Below, piece by piece: positions 46,937-54,702 of a stretch of DNA of 64,000 nucleotides (position 1 is the first letter of the stretch; every line of letters begins with the position of its first letter). The notes below the pieces were generated by a model. The model was not told the DNA's origin, did no database searches, and was given only the letters and a program-made list of their open reading frames with translations. The stretch lies in the NCBI RefSeq assembly GCF_030285365.1, contig NZ_JASVDS010000009.1, positions 1-64,000 on the forward strand, given 5' to 3'. The stretch comes from Roseateles subflavus. Lineage in GTDB: Bacteria > Pseudomonadota > Gammaproteobacteria > Burkholderiales > Burkholderiaceae_C. A program made the position numbers and the translations under genes.

Positions 46937-48133
46937 ATGAAGCTGGCCCAACGACTGGATCGGATCGATCCCTTCTACGTCATGGAATGCGCCAAGGCGG
47001 CCGATGAGCTGGCCCGCACGGCGCTGTGCGATCCTGCCCGGGGCGGGCGACGCATGATTTACCTGAACATCGGCGAGCCGGACTTCGGCGCCAGCCCCGC
47101 CGTGGCCGAGGCCGCCGCGCGCTGCATCGCCGAGGGGCGCACGCAGTACACGGCGTCAGCGGGTCTGCCGGCGCTTCGCGAGGCCATCAGCCGCTGGTAC
47201 GGCAGCCATTTCGGACTGGACGTCCCCGCGGCCCGCATCGTGATCACGGCGGGTGCGTCGGCCGCGCTGCAGCTGGCCTGCCTGGCGCTGTTCGAGCGCG
47301 GCGACCAGGTGCTCATGCCCGACCCGAGCTATCCCTGCAACCGGCATTTCGTGGCCGCGGCCGATGCCGAGGCGGTGCTGCTCCCGGCGACCGCCGAGCA
47401 GCGCTTCCAGCCCAGCTGCGCCCAGGTCGAGGCGGCCTGGACAGCGCACACGCGCGCCGTGCTCCTGGCCTCGCCCAGCAACCCCACGGGGACCTCCATC
47501 GAGCCGGGCGAGCTGGCCCGCATCGTCGCGGCGGTGCGGCAGCGAGGCGGGCTCACGCTGATCGACGAGATCTACCTCGGGCTGTCCTTCGATGCCACCT
47601 TCGGGCACAGTGCGCTCGCGCTGGGCGATGACGTCATCTCGATCAACAGCTTCTCGAAGTACTTCGGCATGACCGGCTGGCGCCTGGGCTGGCTGGTGCT
47701 GCCGCCCGCGCTGGTGGGCCCTGTCGAGAAGCTCGCGCAGAACCTCTTCATCTGTCCGTCCAGCATCGCACAGCATGCGGCACTGGCCTGCTTCAAGGCG
47801 GCCTCGCTGGCCGAGTACGAGCGCCGCCGCGCCGTGCTCCGGGCCCGCCGCGACCGCCTCGTGCCGGCCCTGCAGGCGCTGGGCTTCGGCGTGCCCGTCG
47901 TGCCGGATGGCGCGTTCTACATCTGGCTGGATGTTTCGGCCTTCACCGACAATGCCTGGGACTTCAGCTTCGAGCTGATGCAGCGCGCCCAGATCGCCCT
48001 CACACCCGGGCGTGACTTCGGCCCCGCCCTGGCGTCGCGGTTCCTGCGCCTGTCCTTTGCCAGCAGCGACGAGGACCTGGACGAAGCCGTGCGCCGCCTG
48101 GCCACGCTGCTGCCTGCGCTGCGCCGCGCCTGA
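46937..48133 (+). CDS. PLP-dependent aminotransferase (class I/II)
   Basis: A 398-residue aminotransferase. Marks: IYLNIGEPDFGASPAVAEAA, ITAGASAALQLACLALF, MPDPSYPCNRHFV, LLASPSNPTGTSIEPGEL, LIDEIYLGLSF and the PLP-Lys in SINSFSKYFGMTGWRLGWLV. It belongs to the broad AspC/AlaT-like group; the substrate is not certain. Betaproteobacteria often have such a gene between nusB and ybgC-tolQ. Confidence 0.9.
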   Translation: MKLAQRLDRIDPFYVMECAKAADELARTALCDPARGGRRMIYLNIGEPDFGASPAVAEAAARCIAEGRTQYTASAGLPALREAISRWYGSHFGLDVPAARIVITAGASAALQLACLALFERGDQVLMPDPSYPCNRHFVAAADAEAVLLPATAEQRFQPSCAQVEAAWTAHTRAVLLASPSNPTGTSIEPGELARIVAAVRQRGGLTLIDEIYLGLSFDATFGHSALALGDDVISINSFSKYFGMTGWRLGWLVLPPALVGPVEKLAQNLFICPSSIAQHAALACFKAASLAEYERRRAVLRARRDRLVPALQALGFGVPVVPDGAFYIWLDVSAFTDNAWDFSFELMQRAQIALTPGRDFGPALASRFLRLSFASSDEDLDEAVRRLATLLPALRRA

Positions 48134-48138
48134 CCACC

Positions 48139-48567
48139 ATGACGCCTCGGGACGCACCGTTCAGCCTGGGCCTGCGGGTCTACTGGGAAGACACCGACGC
48201 CGGTGGCGTCGTGTTCTATGCCAACTACCTGAAGTTCTTCGAACGAGCCCGCACCGAGTGGCTGCGCGAACTGGGCTTCAGCCAGGAGCACATGCGCCAG
48301 GCGCAGGGCCGCATGTTCGTGGTCAGCCGCACCGCCGTGAACTACCTCGCCCCGGCCCGGCTGGACGACTGGATCACCGTCACGGTCGAGCTGCGCGAGC
48401 AGGGCCGGGCCAGCATGACCTTGTTCCAGCAGGCCTGGCGTGACGGACAGTTACTCGCCGACGGCGAAATCCGCATAGGCTCCGTGGACGCCGCCAGCTT
48501 CCGGCCGGCCCGCATGCCCGAGGCGCTGCTCCAGCGGCTCGCCCCCCTTTCCCGACCGGCGGCCTGA
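48139..48567 (+). CDS. ybgC: Tol-Pal system acyl-CoA thioesterase YbgC
   Basis: A 142-residue hotdog thioesterase: LRVYWEDTDAGGVVFYANYL (active-site Asp), KFFERARTEWLRELGFS, VSRTAVNYLAPARLDDWITV. First gene of the tol operon, 5 nt after the aminotransferase stop. Confidence 0.94.
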   Translation: MTPRDAPFSLGLRVYWEDTDAGGVVFYANYLKFFERARTEWLRELGFSQEHMRQAQGRMFVVSRTAVNYLAPARLDDWITVTVELREQGRASMTLFQQAWRDGQLLADGEIRIGSVDAASFRPARMPEALLQRLAPLSRPAA

Positions 48568-48628
48568 GGCCATCACCGCGTCCTTCCCGCATCATTCACG
48601 TGTGCCTGCCGCGCCAGAACGACCCGAG

Positions 48629-49324
48629 ATGAACCAAGACCTTTCCATCTTCACCCTCATCGCCAACGCCAGCTTCGTGGTCAAGCTGGTGATCGGTGCC
48701 CTGCTGACCGTCTCCCTGGCCAGCTGGAGCGTGATCTTCTCCAAGTTCATCTCGCTGGGGCGCGTGAAGTCCAGCAACGAGGCCTTCGAGCAGGAATTCT
48801 GGTCCGGCAAGAACCTCAACGACCTCTTCAACAGCGTCTCCAGCAAGAGCGACGGCGCGCCGCTGGAGCGCATCTTCGCGTCCGGCATGCGCGAGTTCCT
48901 CAAGCTGCGCGAGCGCCGCGTGTCCGAACCCAGCGCCCTGCTGGACGGCGCCCGCCGCGCCATGCGGGCCAGCTTCCAGCGCGAGCTCGACGCCATGGAG
49001 TCGCACCTGTCCTTCCTGGCCTCGGTGGGCTCCGTCTCGCCCTATGTGGGCCTGTTCGGCACCATCTGGGGGATCATGCACGCCTTCGTGGGCCTCTCGA
49101 ACCTGCAGCAGGTGACGCTGGCGACCGTGGCCCCGGGCATTGCCGAGGCCCTGGTGGCCACGGCCATCGGTCTCTTCGCGGCGATCCCCGCTGTGCTGGC
49201 CTACAACCGCTTCGCGCGCCAGATCGACCGCTCGGCCATCACGCTGGAGACCTTCATCGAGGAGTTCTCCAACATCCTGCAGCGCAACGCCGGCACCCCG
49301 GCCGCCGCCCCCACCACCCGCTGA
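48629..49324 (+). CDS. tolQ: Tol-Pal system proton channel TolQ
   Basis: A 231-residue ExbB/TolQ-family membrane protein: one N-terminal helix (VVKLVIGALLTVSLASWSVI), a cytoplasmic loop, and two C-terminal helices (SPYVGLFGTIWGIMHAFVGL and APGIAEALVATAIGLFAAIP). With TolR it uses the proton gradient to energise TolA. Confidence 0.96.
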   Translation: MNQDLSIFTLIANASFVVKLVIGALLTVSLASWSVIFSKFISLGRVKSSNEAFEQEFWSGKNLNDLFNSVSSKSDGAPLERIFASGMREFLKLRERRVSEPSALLDGARRAMRASFQRELDAMESHLSFLASVGSVSPYVGLFGTIWGIMHAFVGLSNLQQVTLATVAPGIAEALVATAIGLFAAIPAVLAYNRFARQIDRSAITLETFIEEFSNILQRNAGTPAAAPTTR

Positions 49325-49330
49325 TCCACC

Positions 49331-49774
49331 ATGGCTGCCCTCGCCTCCCGCGGCCGCGGACGCCGCCGCACCATCAACGAGATCAACATGGTGCCCTTCA
49401 TCGACGTGATGCTGGTGCTCCTGATCATCTTCATGGTCAGCGCCCCGTTGATCACGACGGGCCTCGTCGACCTGCCCAGCGTGGGCAAGAGCCGCCAGCA
49501 ACCGGACCACGTCATCCACGTCGTGGTGGGCCCGGACGAGAAGCTCAAGTTCAAGCTCGACAAGTCGGAACCCGAGCCCACCACACTCAAGGACCTGCCG
49601 ATGCAGGTCAAGCGCGCGCAGGCCGGCGACGCCAGCACGCCCGTCGTGATCTCGGCGGACCGCAACGTGAAGTACGAGGCCGTGGTCAAGGTCATGGACA
49701 GCCTGCAGAGTGCGGGCATCCAGCGCGTGGGCCTGGCCGTGAAGAGCGGCGCGTCCGCTGAAGCCAGCCGCTGA
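49331..49774 (+). CDS. tolR: Tol-Pal system protein TolR
   Basis: A 147-residue ExbD/TolR protein. INEINMVPFIDVMLVLLIIF contains the conserved membrane Asp that carries protons; the periplasmic part has VDLPSVGK and VISADRNVKYEAVVKVMDSL. It starts 6 nt after tolQ. Confidence 0.96.
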   Translation: MAALASRGRGRRRTINEINMVPFIDVMLVLLIIFMVSAPLITTGLVDLPSVGKSRQQPDHVIHVVVGPDEKLKFKLDKSEPEPTTLKDLPMQVKRAQAGDASTPVVISADRNVKYEAVVKVMDSLQSAGIQRVGLAVKSGASAEASR

Positions 49775-49779
49775 GCATC

Positions 49780-50664
49780 ATGAGCGCGAGCACCCTGAGC
49801 GCCGATCGCCTGCGCCCGCCGCCGGCGCCCGCCCTGGGCCGTGGCTTCGGCCTGGCCCTGCTGGCGCACGCCCTGCTGGTGCTGGGCCTGAGCCTGGGCG
49901 TGCAGTGGCACACCCAGACGGAGCCCGCCTTCGAGGCCGAGCTGTGGTCCCTCGTGCCCCAGGCCGCGGCACCGCGCCTGCAGGAGCCGGAGCCCCAGCC
50001 CGAGCCCGAGCAGCCCAAGGCCAAGACGCCGCCGCCGGTGCCCGAGGCGCAGCCGGACCAGCGCGAGGCGGACATCGCCATCGCCAAGGAGAAGAAGCGC
50101 AAGGAAGACGAGCGCCGCCAGGCCGAGCTCGAGCAGCAGCGCAAGAAGGAGCTCGATCGCCAGAAGGAGCTCGAGAAGGAAAAGGAGCGCGAGAAGCTCA
50201 AGGACCTGGAACGCCAGAAGAAGGAAGACCAGGCCAAGCAGGACAAGCTCGAGAAGCAGAAGCAGGAGAAGGCCGCCAAGGAGGCGCAGGCCAAGCTCGA
50301 TGCGCTGCGCAAGCAGAACCTGGAACGCATGATGGGCATGGCGGGCGCTACCGGTTCCCCCGGCAGCACGGGCACGGCCCAGCAGAGCTCGGGCCCATCG
50401 GCCACCTATGGCGGGCGCATCAAGGCGGCCATCCGCCCGAACATCATCTACACCGTCAGTGGTGCGGCCAATCCGCAGGCCGAGGTCGAGGTGCGCTGCG
50501 CCCCGGACGGCAAGATCATCAGCAGCCGCCTGACCAAGCCCAGCGGCGATGCCGACTGGGACCGCGCGGTGCTGCGCGCCATCGAGCGCACGGACCGCCT
50601 GCCCCGGGACACCGACGGCCGCGTGCCGCCGGTGCTCGTGATCAGCTTCAAGCCGAACGACTGA
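49780..50664 (+). CDS. tolA: Cell envelope integrity protein TolA
   Basis: A 294-residue protein with an N-terminal membrane helix (GFGLALLAHALLVLGLSLGV), a long charged helical domain rich in Lys/Glu/Gln (KEKKRKEDERRQAELEQQRK and following, about residues 90-185), and a TonB-like C-terminal domain (AAIRPNIIYTVSGAANPQAE, SGDADWDRAVLRAIERTDRL). tolB and pal, which usually follow, are absent; a convergent DoxX gene overlaps the 3' end by 17 nt. Confidence 0.94.
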   Translation: MSASTLSADRLRPPPAPALGRGFGLALLAHALLVLGLSLGVQWHTQTEPAFEAELWSLVPQAAAPRLQEPEPQPEPEQPKAKTPPPVPEAQPDQREADIAIAKEKKRKEDERRQAELEQQRKKELDRQKELEKEKEREKLKDLERQKKEDQAKQDKLEKQKQEKAAKEAQAKLDALRKQNLERMMGMAGATGSPGSTGTAQQSSGPSATYGGRIKAAIRPNIIYTVSGAANPQAEVEVRCAPDGKIISSRLTKPSGDADWDRAVLRAIERTDRLPRDTDGRVPPVLVISFKPND

Positions 50665-51166
50665 GACACACCTGCCAGCGGGGCTGCAGTGCCTGGTCCA
50701 GCGAGATCCGGCCTGCGCCCCACAGCAGCACCGCCACCAGCAGGCTGCCCCACCATTCGTGCCCGGCCAGCGCAGCCGGCGCAATCTCGGCCAGGCTCAG
50801 CACGGCCATGACGTTCACCACGGACAAGCCCGCGGCAGCGAAGCGGGTGGCCAGCCCCAGCAGCAGCAGCGGCGGCAGCAGCAGTTCGCCCGCCGTGCCG
50901 GCATACGCCGCGAGGACCGGCGGCAACAGCGGCACCTGGTACTCCTCCTGGAACAAGGCCAGCGTGGTGTCCCAGTCCCGCAGCTTGGTCAGCCCGGAGA
51001 GAAAGAACACCCGCGCCACATAGACGCGCGCCGCGAGCAGCGCCAGCGACTGCCCCCAGCGGAACAGGGGCGCCGGCCAGGGTTCATGGGGCGTGGCGGC
51101 CTCAGTCCCGGCGTGACAGGCCGTGGCGCCCAGGCGGCGCAGAAGATTCATCGAGGTGGACGTCAT
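50648..51166 (-). CDS. DoxX-family membrane protein of the bufferin operon
   Basis: A 172-residue protein with four membrane segments: LLAARVYVARVFFLSGLTKL, LLPPVLAAYAGTAGELLLPP, LLLLGLATRFAAAGLSVVNV and WWGSLLVAVLLWGAG. DoxX proteins are often the last gene of bufferin loci (family knowledge). AAGGA precedes the ATG at 51166. The start lies inside the bufC 3' end (65-nt overlap), and the stop overlaps the convergent tolA stop by 17 nt. Confidence 0.88.
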   Translation of the reverse strand: MTSTSMNLLRRLGATACHAGTEAATPHEPWPAPLFRWGQSLALLAARVYVARVFFLSGLTKLRDWDTTLALFQEEYQVPLLPPVLAAYAGTAGELLLPPLLLLGLATRFAAAGLSVVNVMAVLSLAEIAPAALAGHEWWGSLLVAVLLWGAGRISLDQALQPRWQVCLSRSA

Positions 51167-52316
51167 GGGTTTCCTTCGCACCGCCCGCCGCGTCAAGGGG
51201 CAGGACGGCTGTCAGCCATTGCTCTTGCAGCGCCTGTTGCAGGAAGACGGTGAAGTCCCAGGCCACCTCGGCCGACACCGGGGCGTCCCCGTCAGGAAGA
51301 CCCGTCGATGCCGCCAGGGCCGCTTCCAGGGAATGGCCGGCCAGCGCGCTGCGCATGAAGGCAGCCGGAGCCGCCTTCAACTGAGTCGCCTGGCCTCGCC
51401 AATCCTTACGCCAGACGAGGACGGTGAACGCTGCACGGCCCTGCACCGCCCCCTCCTCCAGCGCTGACGGCGCCGTGGACGACGCACCGGGCAGCGGCTG
51501 CGCGCTTCCAGCCTGCGCGCCAGACGGCGCATGCACGGTGACCACGGGTGGCGTGCGCCATGCACGGTGCCCCTCCAGCGCCTCGAGCGTTTCGCCGGGG
51601 AGCTCCAGCAGCACGAGCCCCGGACGGAACGCGAGGCCCAGCGTGGAAGGATCGCCATGGAGGCGGTTCAGGGAGTCGGTGTCGAGCACGGCACCTGCCG
51701 CCCGCTCGGCCTCGTGAATCGCCCATTCGAAGGCAGCAACGCCGGCCAGCCCCTCATCAGCCGTCTCGCGCAGGAAGGCCGGCAACGTCGCCCCCCAGGT
51801 GCCGAGGTCGCCCCCCGCAGGCGGGCACTGGCGCCAGAAGGCCCAGGCCAGGCTGGCGAACTGCGGCCCCAGCAGCGACTCAAGATGCGGAAAGGCGCCC
51901 GCCAAGGCGCGCGCCGACAAGGCGATGGCGTTGCCTCGGTAGGCCTCCAGGCCGGCTGCCAGGGCAGGCCCTGGCGCGCCTGCCGGGGGCAGATCTACCG
52001 GGCCCAGATCGCCCCCGGAGGGCACGGCCGCCGCCAGCACGCCTCGCAGGCCAAGCCGGTGCAGGATCGCGGTGTGCGAGGCCTCGTGACGGCCACCGGC
52101 GCCCTGCGCGGGCGCGACGCTCCGCACATCGCCTGACACGGCGTCCGCTCCGGCGCCCGACCCAGCGCCCAGCGGATCGATGGGGGCGTCGTCCGGCCCC
52201 CTTCCCGACGCGCTTCCCGAGGCGCTCCCCGAGGCGCCTCCCGAGCATCGTCCCGGCTCACGGCCAAGCAGTGCCAACAGCAGGGCCTCCTGACGCTGCC
52301 TTTCAGACGCCGCCAT
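51102..52316 (-). CDS. bufC: BufC, DUF2063 partner protein of the bufferin synthase
   Basis: A 404-residue protein. The DUF2063 core begins with EAYRGNAIALSARALAGAFP and HLESLLGPQFASLAWAFWRQ, then ADEGLAGVAAFEWAIHEAER. BufC proteins recruit the bufferin precursor to the MNIO enzyme BufB (family knowledge). The usual length is about 250. Here the first helix (RQEALLLALLG) is separated from the core by some 80 residues of Gly/Ser/Ala-rich sequence coded in part by 12-bp repeats. The ATG at 52316 has AGGG upstream; a GTG at 52325 is the alternative. It overlaps bufB. Confidence 0.87.
   Translation of the reverse strand: MAASERQRQEALLLALLGREPGRCSGGASGSASGSASGRGPDDAPIDPLGAGSGAGADAVSGDVRSVAPAQGAGGRHEASHTAILHRLGLRGVLAAAVPSGGDLGPVDLPPAGAPGPALAAGLEAYRGNAIALSARALAGAFPHLESLLGPQFASLAWAFWRQCPPAGGDLGTWGATLPAFLRETADEGLAGVAAFEWAIHEAERAAGAVLDTDSLNRLHGDPSTLGLAFRPGLVLLELPGETLEALEGHRAWRTPPVVTVHAPSGAQAGSAQPLPGASSTAPSALEEGAVQGRAAFTVLVWRKDWRGQATQLKAAPAAFMRSALAGHSLEAALAASTGLPDGDAPVSAEVAWDFTVFLQQALQEQWLTAVLPLDAAGGAKETHDVHLDESSAPPGRHGLSRRD
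52202..52249 (-). repeat. Four 12-bp tandem repeats in bufC
   Basis: Plus-strand units TTCCCGACGCGC, TTCCCGAGGCGC, TCCCCGAGGCGC and CTCCCGAGCATC; in frame, encoding a Gly-Ala-Ser-Gly-Ser-Ala type stretch. Confidence 0.85.
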
Positions 52317-53307
52317 GCCGGACACCCTGAGAGAGCGGAATCCCGATCACCGCATGCGCCAGGCGGTCGGCCTTGCGCGCCTCGGCCAGCAGCACGGGAA
52401 ATGGCGGCAGCCGGGTGTCCCACTCGATGAGCGTCGGCACCGCGCCGAAGCGACCGAGCGCATGGACATAGAGCGCCCAGACGGCCTCGGACACCGGGTC
52501 GCCGTGGTCATCGACGGTCAGCCCCTGCTGTGCACTGTGCCCGGCCAGGTGAATCTCGCCGGGCACCGTGTGCAGGGCGTCCACCCAGCTCATGGCGTCG
52601 GCCAGGGCCCGGGCGGCGTCACCGGCATGCCGGTTCAGGGCATTCACGAGGAGGTTGTTCAGGTCCAGCAGCAGGCCGCAGCCGCTTCGCTGGCACAGGG
52701 CGTCGAGGAACTCGGTTTCAGCCAGAGGCTCCTCGGCCGGATCGAGATGCCAGGCCAGGTAGGCGCTGAGGTTCTCGACCAGCAAGGGCTGGCGCAGGGC
52801 GTCCTGGGCCTGCTGGACGTTGGCCACCATCAGGGCCAGCGAAGCGGCGCCGAAGGCCACGGGCAGGAGGTCCGCGCCATGCACGACGGTGCCGTCGAGC
52901 GGAACGCGGGCGAAGCTGGCGTGGTCCGAGACACGCACCGGCTGCACCTGGGCGGCCAGCTGCGCCAGCTGCGCCAGATGCCGCGAGTCCAGCCCGCAGG
53001 CCGAGCCCAGGGACAGGCCGACACCATGCAGGCTGACCGGGTAGTGCTCGCGGGCATGAAGCAGGGCCTGGCGGGCGGCACCACCAGGCTGGAAGTAGTT
53101 CTCCGAATGCACCTCGATGAAGGGCAGGCGGGGCCGCTCCTCCAGCAAGGCCGCCTCATGGCCGTGGCGCCAGCCGATGCCGCACAGCAGCGGCGGTCCC
53201 GGCGCCCTGTCTAGCGCCATATCCGGCGCCATATCCAGCGCCATCGTCGGTGGCCCATCTGGGGCTTCATCCAACGCCACTTCCGGCAGCGCACCCCGCA
53301 GGCGCAC
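52303..53307 (-). CDS. bufB: BufB, DUF692 (MNIO) bufferin-modifying enzyme
   Basis: A 334-residue multinuclear non-heme iron oxygenase-like enzyme (DUF692, TIM barrel). Marks: LLCGIGWRHGHE, FIEVHSENYFQ, SLHGVGLSLGSACG, RVSDHASFARV, LVENLSAYLAW, LLLDLNNLLVNALNRH, EIHLAGHS and LIEWDTRLPPF, holding the His/Asp/Glu iron ligands. In known systems it converts Cys of the precursor into thiooxazoles that bind copper (family knowledge). The start codon is GTG, 3 nt after the bufA stop. About 35 residues before the barrel are made of ALDMAPD-like repeats. Confidence 0.92.
   Translation of the reverse strand: MRLRGALPEVALDEAPDGPPTMALDMAPDMALDRAPGPPLLCGIGWRHGHEAALLEERPRLPFIEVHSENYFQPGGAARQALLHAREHYPVSLHGVGLSLGSACGLDSRHLAQLAQLAAQVQPVRVSDHASFARVPLDGTVVHGADLLPVAFGAASLALMVANVQQAQDALRQPLLVENLSAYLAWHLDPAEEPLAETEFLDALCQRSGCGLLLDLNNLLVNALNRHAGDAARALADAMSWVDALHTVPGEIHLAGHSAQQGLTVDDHGDPVSEAVWALYVHALGRFGAVPTLIEWDTRLPPFPVLLAEARKADRLAHAVIGIPLSQGVRHGGV
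53213..53248 (-). repeat. Three 12-bp tandem repeats in bufB
   Basis: Plus-strand units AGCGCCATATCC, GGCGCCATATCC and AGCGCCATCGTC; in frame, coding for MALD/MAPD-type units in the N-terminal extension. Confidence 0.85.
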
Positions 53308-53310
53308 GGC

Positions 53311-53586
53311 TTACTTCTTCAGCTTGGCGCGGGCTTCCTCGGTGGTCATGCCACCGTCGGCCTTGCACGAGCCCTTCGGCACATAGCGCCATTCCTCGGG
53401 GGCGTTGTTGGTGGTGGCCTGGCCTGCGCAGCTGTGGGTGCCGTTGAGGTTGGCGCAGTCGTTCTGGCCGGCCTTGGCAATGCCGTAGCACTTTTCCTTG
53501 GCGCTGTCGGCGGCCTGGGCCTGCTGGACGAGGCCCAGGGCGAGCGCGGCGGCCAGAGCGGTGCTGAGGGTCTTGTGAGTCGACAT
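53311..53586 (-). CDS. bufA: BufA, DUF2282 bufferin precursor
   Basis: A 91-residue exported precursor peptide. The signal peptide is about residues 1-26 ([19 protein letters not shown]). The mature part has four Cys at 33, 44, 53 and 74 in the DUF2282 pattern: [24 protein letters not shown] and [12 protein letters not shown]. These are the residues modified by BufB in known bufferins, which bind copper in the periplasm (family knowledge). AGGAG precedes the ATG. A probable ECF-type promoter lies upstream. First gene of the leftward operon bufA-bufB-bufC-doxX. Confidence 0.93.
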   Translation of the reverse strand: MSTHKTLSTALAAALALGLVQQAQAADSAKEKCYGIAKAGQNDCANLNGTHSCAGQATTNNAPEEWRYVPKGSCKADGGMTTEEARAKLKK

Positions 53587-53683
53587 GAGAGGGCTCCTTG
53601 TTGAACGTGGGGGGACTGTAAAGGTTCTTGCGACGCCTCGGGCGCTGGCCGGGCCGGCGGGTCCTCTGATCGCAGGAGCCGTT

Positions 53684-53712
53684 GTGTCGCGGGGCTGCCG
53701 CCAGTCCTTACA
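53684..53712 (-). promoter_or_regulatory. Candidate ECF-sigma promoter of bufA
   Basis: On the minus strand TGTAAGG (53712-53706) is followed after 16 nt by CGACAC (53689-53684). A TGTAA-type -35 and CG-rich -10 at this spacing is the style of ECF promoters of bufferin loci as remembered from Caulobacter. The start would be near 53677, giving a leader of about 90 nt. Confidence 0.5.
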
Positions 53713-53742
53713 CTGCGCGGCAAACCATTTCGCGCCCGCCTC

Positions 53743-54312
53743 ATGAGCATCGCCCCCGCCGAGCTGGAAAGCCTGCGCCCCCAGCTCCTGAAATACGCCC
53801 GGCTCCAGCTGCGCAACGACGCCTGGGCCGAGGACGCCGTGTCCGAGACGCTCCTGGCCGCCCTCGAGCGTCCCGATGGCTTCGCCGGGCGCTCCCAACT
53901 CAAGACCTGGCTCGTCGGCGTCCTCAAGCACAAGCTGGTGGACCAGATCCGGCGCAACAGCAAGGAGCTGTCCACCACCCGGGACGACGACGTCGACCTC
54001 GACGACCAGCTCTTCGACAGCACCGGTCACTGGCGCGAAGCCCCGACGGACTGGGGAGACGACCCCGAGCAGGCCCTGCGCCAGCTGGACTTCATGCGCG
54101 TACTCGAGGCCTGCGTGGACAAGCTGCCGGGCCAGCAGGGCCGGCTGTTCATGATGCGCGAATGGCTGGAACTCGATACCGAGGAAATCTGTAAGGCGCT
54201 GGCCATCAGCCCGACCAATCTGTGGGTGATGCTTCACCGGGCGCGGCTGAGGCTGCGCGAATGTCTTGAGCTGAACTGGTTTGCGGGCACCGGCCCGGGA
54301 GCTGCTGCATGA
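53743..54312 (+). CDS. ECF sigma factor (SigJ/EcfG-like) of the bufferin locus
   Basis: A 189-residue sigma factor. Region 2: [37 protein letters not shown] and [20 protein letters not shown]. Region 4: [20 protein letters not shown] and [20 protein letters not shown]. It resembles the sigma factors next to DUF2282-DUF692 operons in Neisseria and other betaproteobacteria (synteny knowledge). It is divergent from bufA and overlaps the anti-sigma gene by 4 nt. It most likely activates bufA (inference). Confidence 0.9.
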   Translation: MSIAPAELESLRPQLLKYARLQLRNDAWAEDAVSETLLAALERPDGFAGRSQLKTWLVGVLKHKLVDQIRRNSKELSTTRDDDVDLDDQLFDSTGHWREAPTDWGDDPEQALRQLDFMRVLEACVDKLPGQQGRLFMMREWLELDTEEICKALAISPTNLWVMLHRARLRLRECLELNWFAGTGPGAAA

Positions 54313-54536
54313 AACTCCTCCGCCCCCTGCTGATCCGCCTGCTGCCCAGTTGCCGCCAGGTCACCGAGATGCTCCTGCTGGCCCAGGAGCGCCCGCCCAG
54401 CACGCGGGAGCGCCTGCTGGTGGCGATCCACATGCCCCTGTGCGCTGCCTGTCCGCGCTTTCGCCAACAACTGTCGCTGATGAAGCAGGCCAGCGCGCGC
54501 TGGCGCCGCTACAGCGAGGACGAAGGGCTCGGCTGA
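54309..54536 (+). CDS. Zinc-finger anti-sigma factor
   Basis: A 75-residue soluble protein with the zf-HC2/ZAS motif: His41, Cys45 and Cys48 ([12 protein letters not shown]) plus Cys15 ([11 protein letters not shown]). It has no membrane helix, so it would hold the sigma factor in the cytoplasm. The Cys/His centre could react to copper, other thiophilic metals or oxidants (inference). Its ATG overlaps the sigma stop (ATGA). Confidence 0.87.
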   Translation: MKLLRPLLIRLLPSCRQVTEMLLLAQERPPSTRERLLVAIHMPLCAACPRFRQQLSLMKQASARWRRYSEDEGLG

Positions 54537-54702
54537 TGCCAGCCTGCCCCGTCTGCGCGGCGGCGGCGACACAACAGCCGCCCCATCGGCCGCCAGTTCC
54601 GGCTATGCCCTCCCCGCCCTAGCGATTAGCATGCAGCCGTGGCCCGCCGCTTGGGGCAGCCGCCGCCGGTGTGCACGACCACCCCGCCTCTGGAGCGCCT
54701 TG

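Noticed and set aside
52202-53248. CRISPR-like repeats
   Set aside because: The repeats are direct tandem 12-mers inside coding sequence without spacers.
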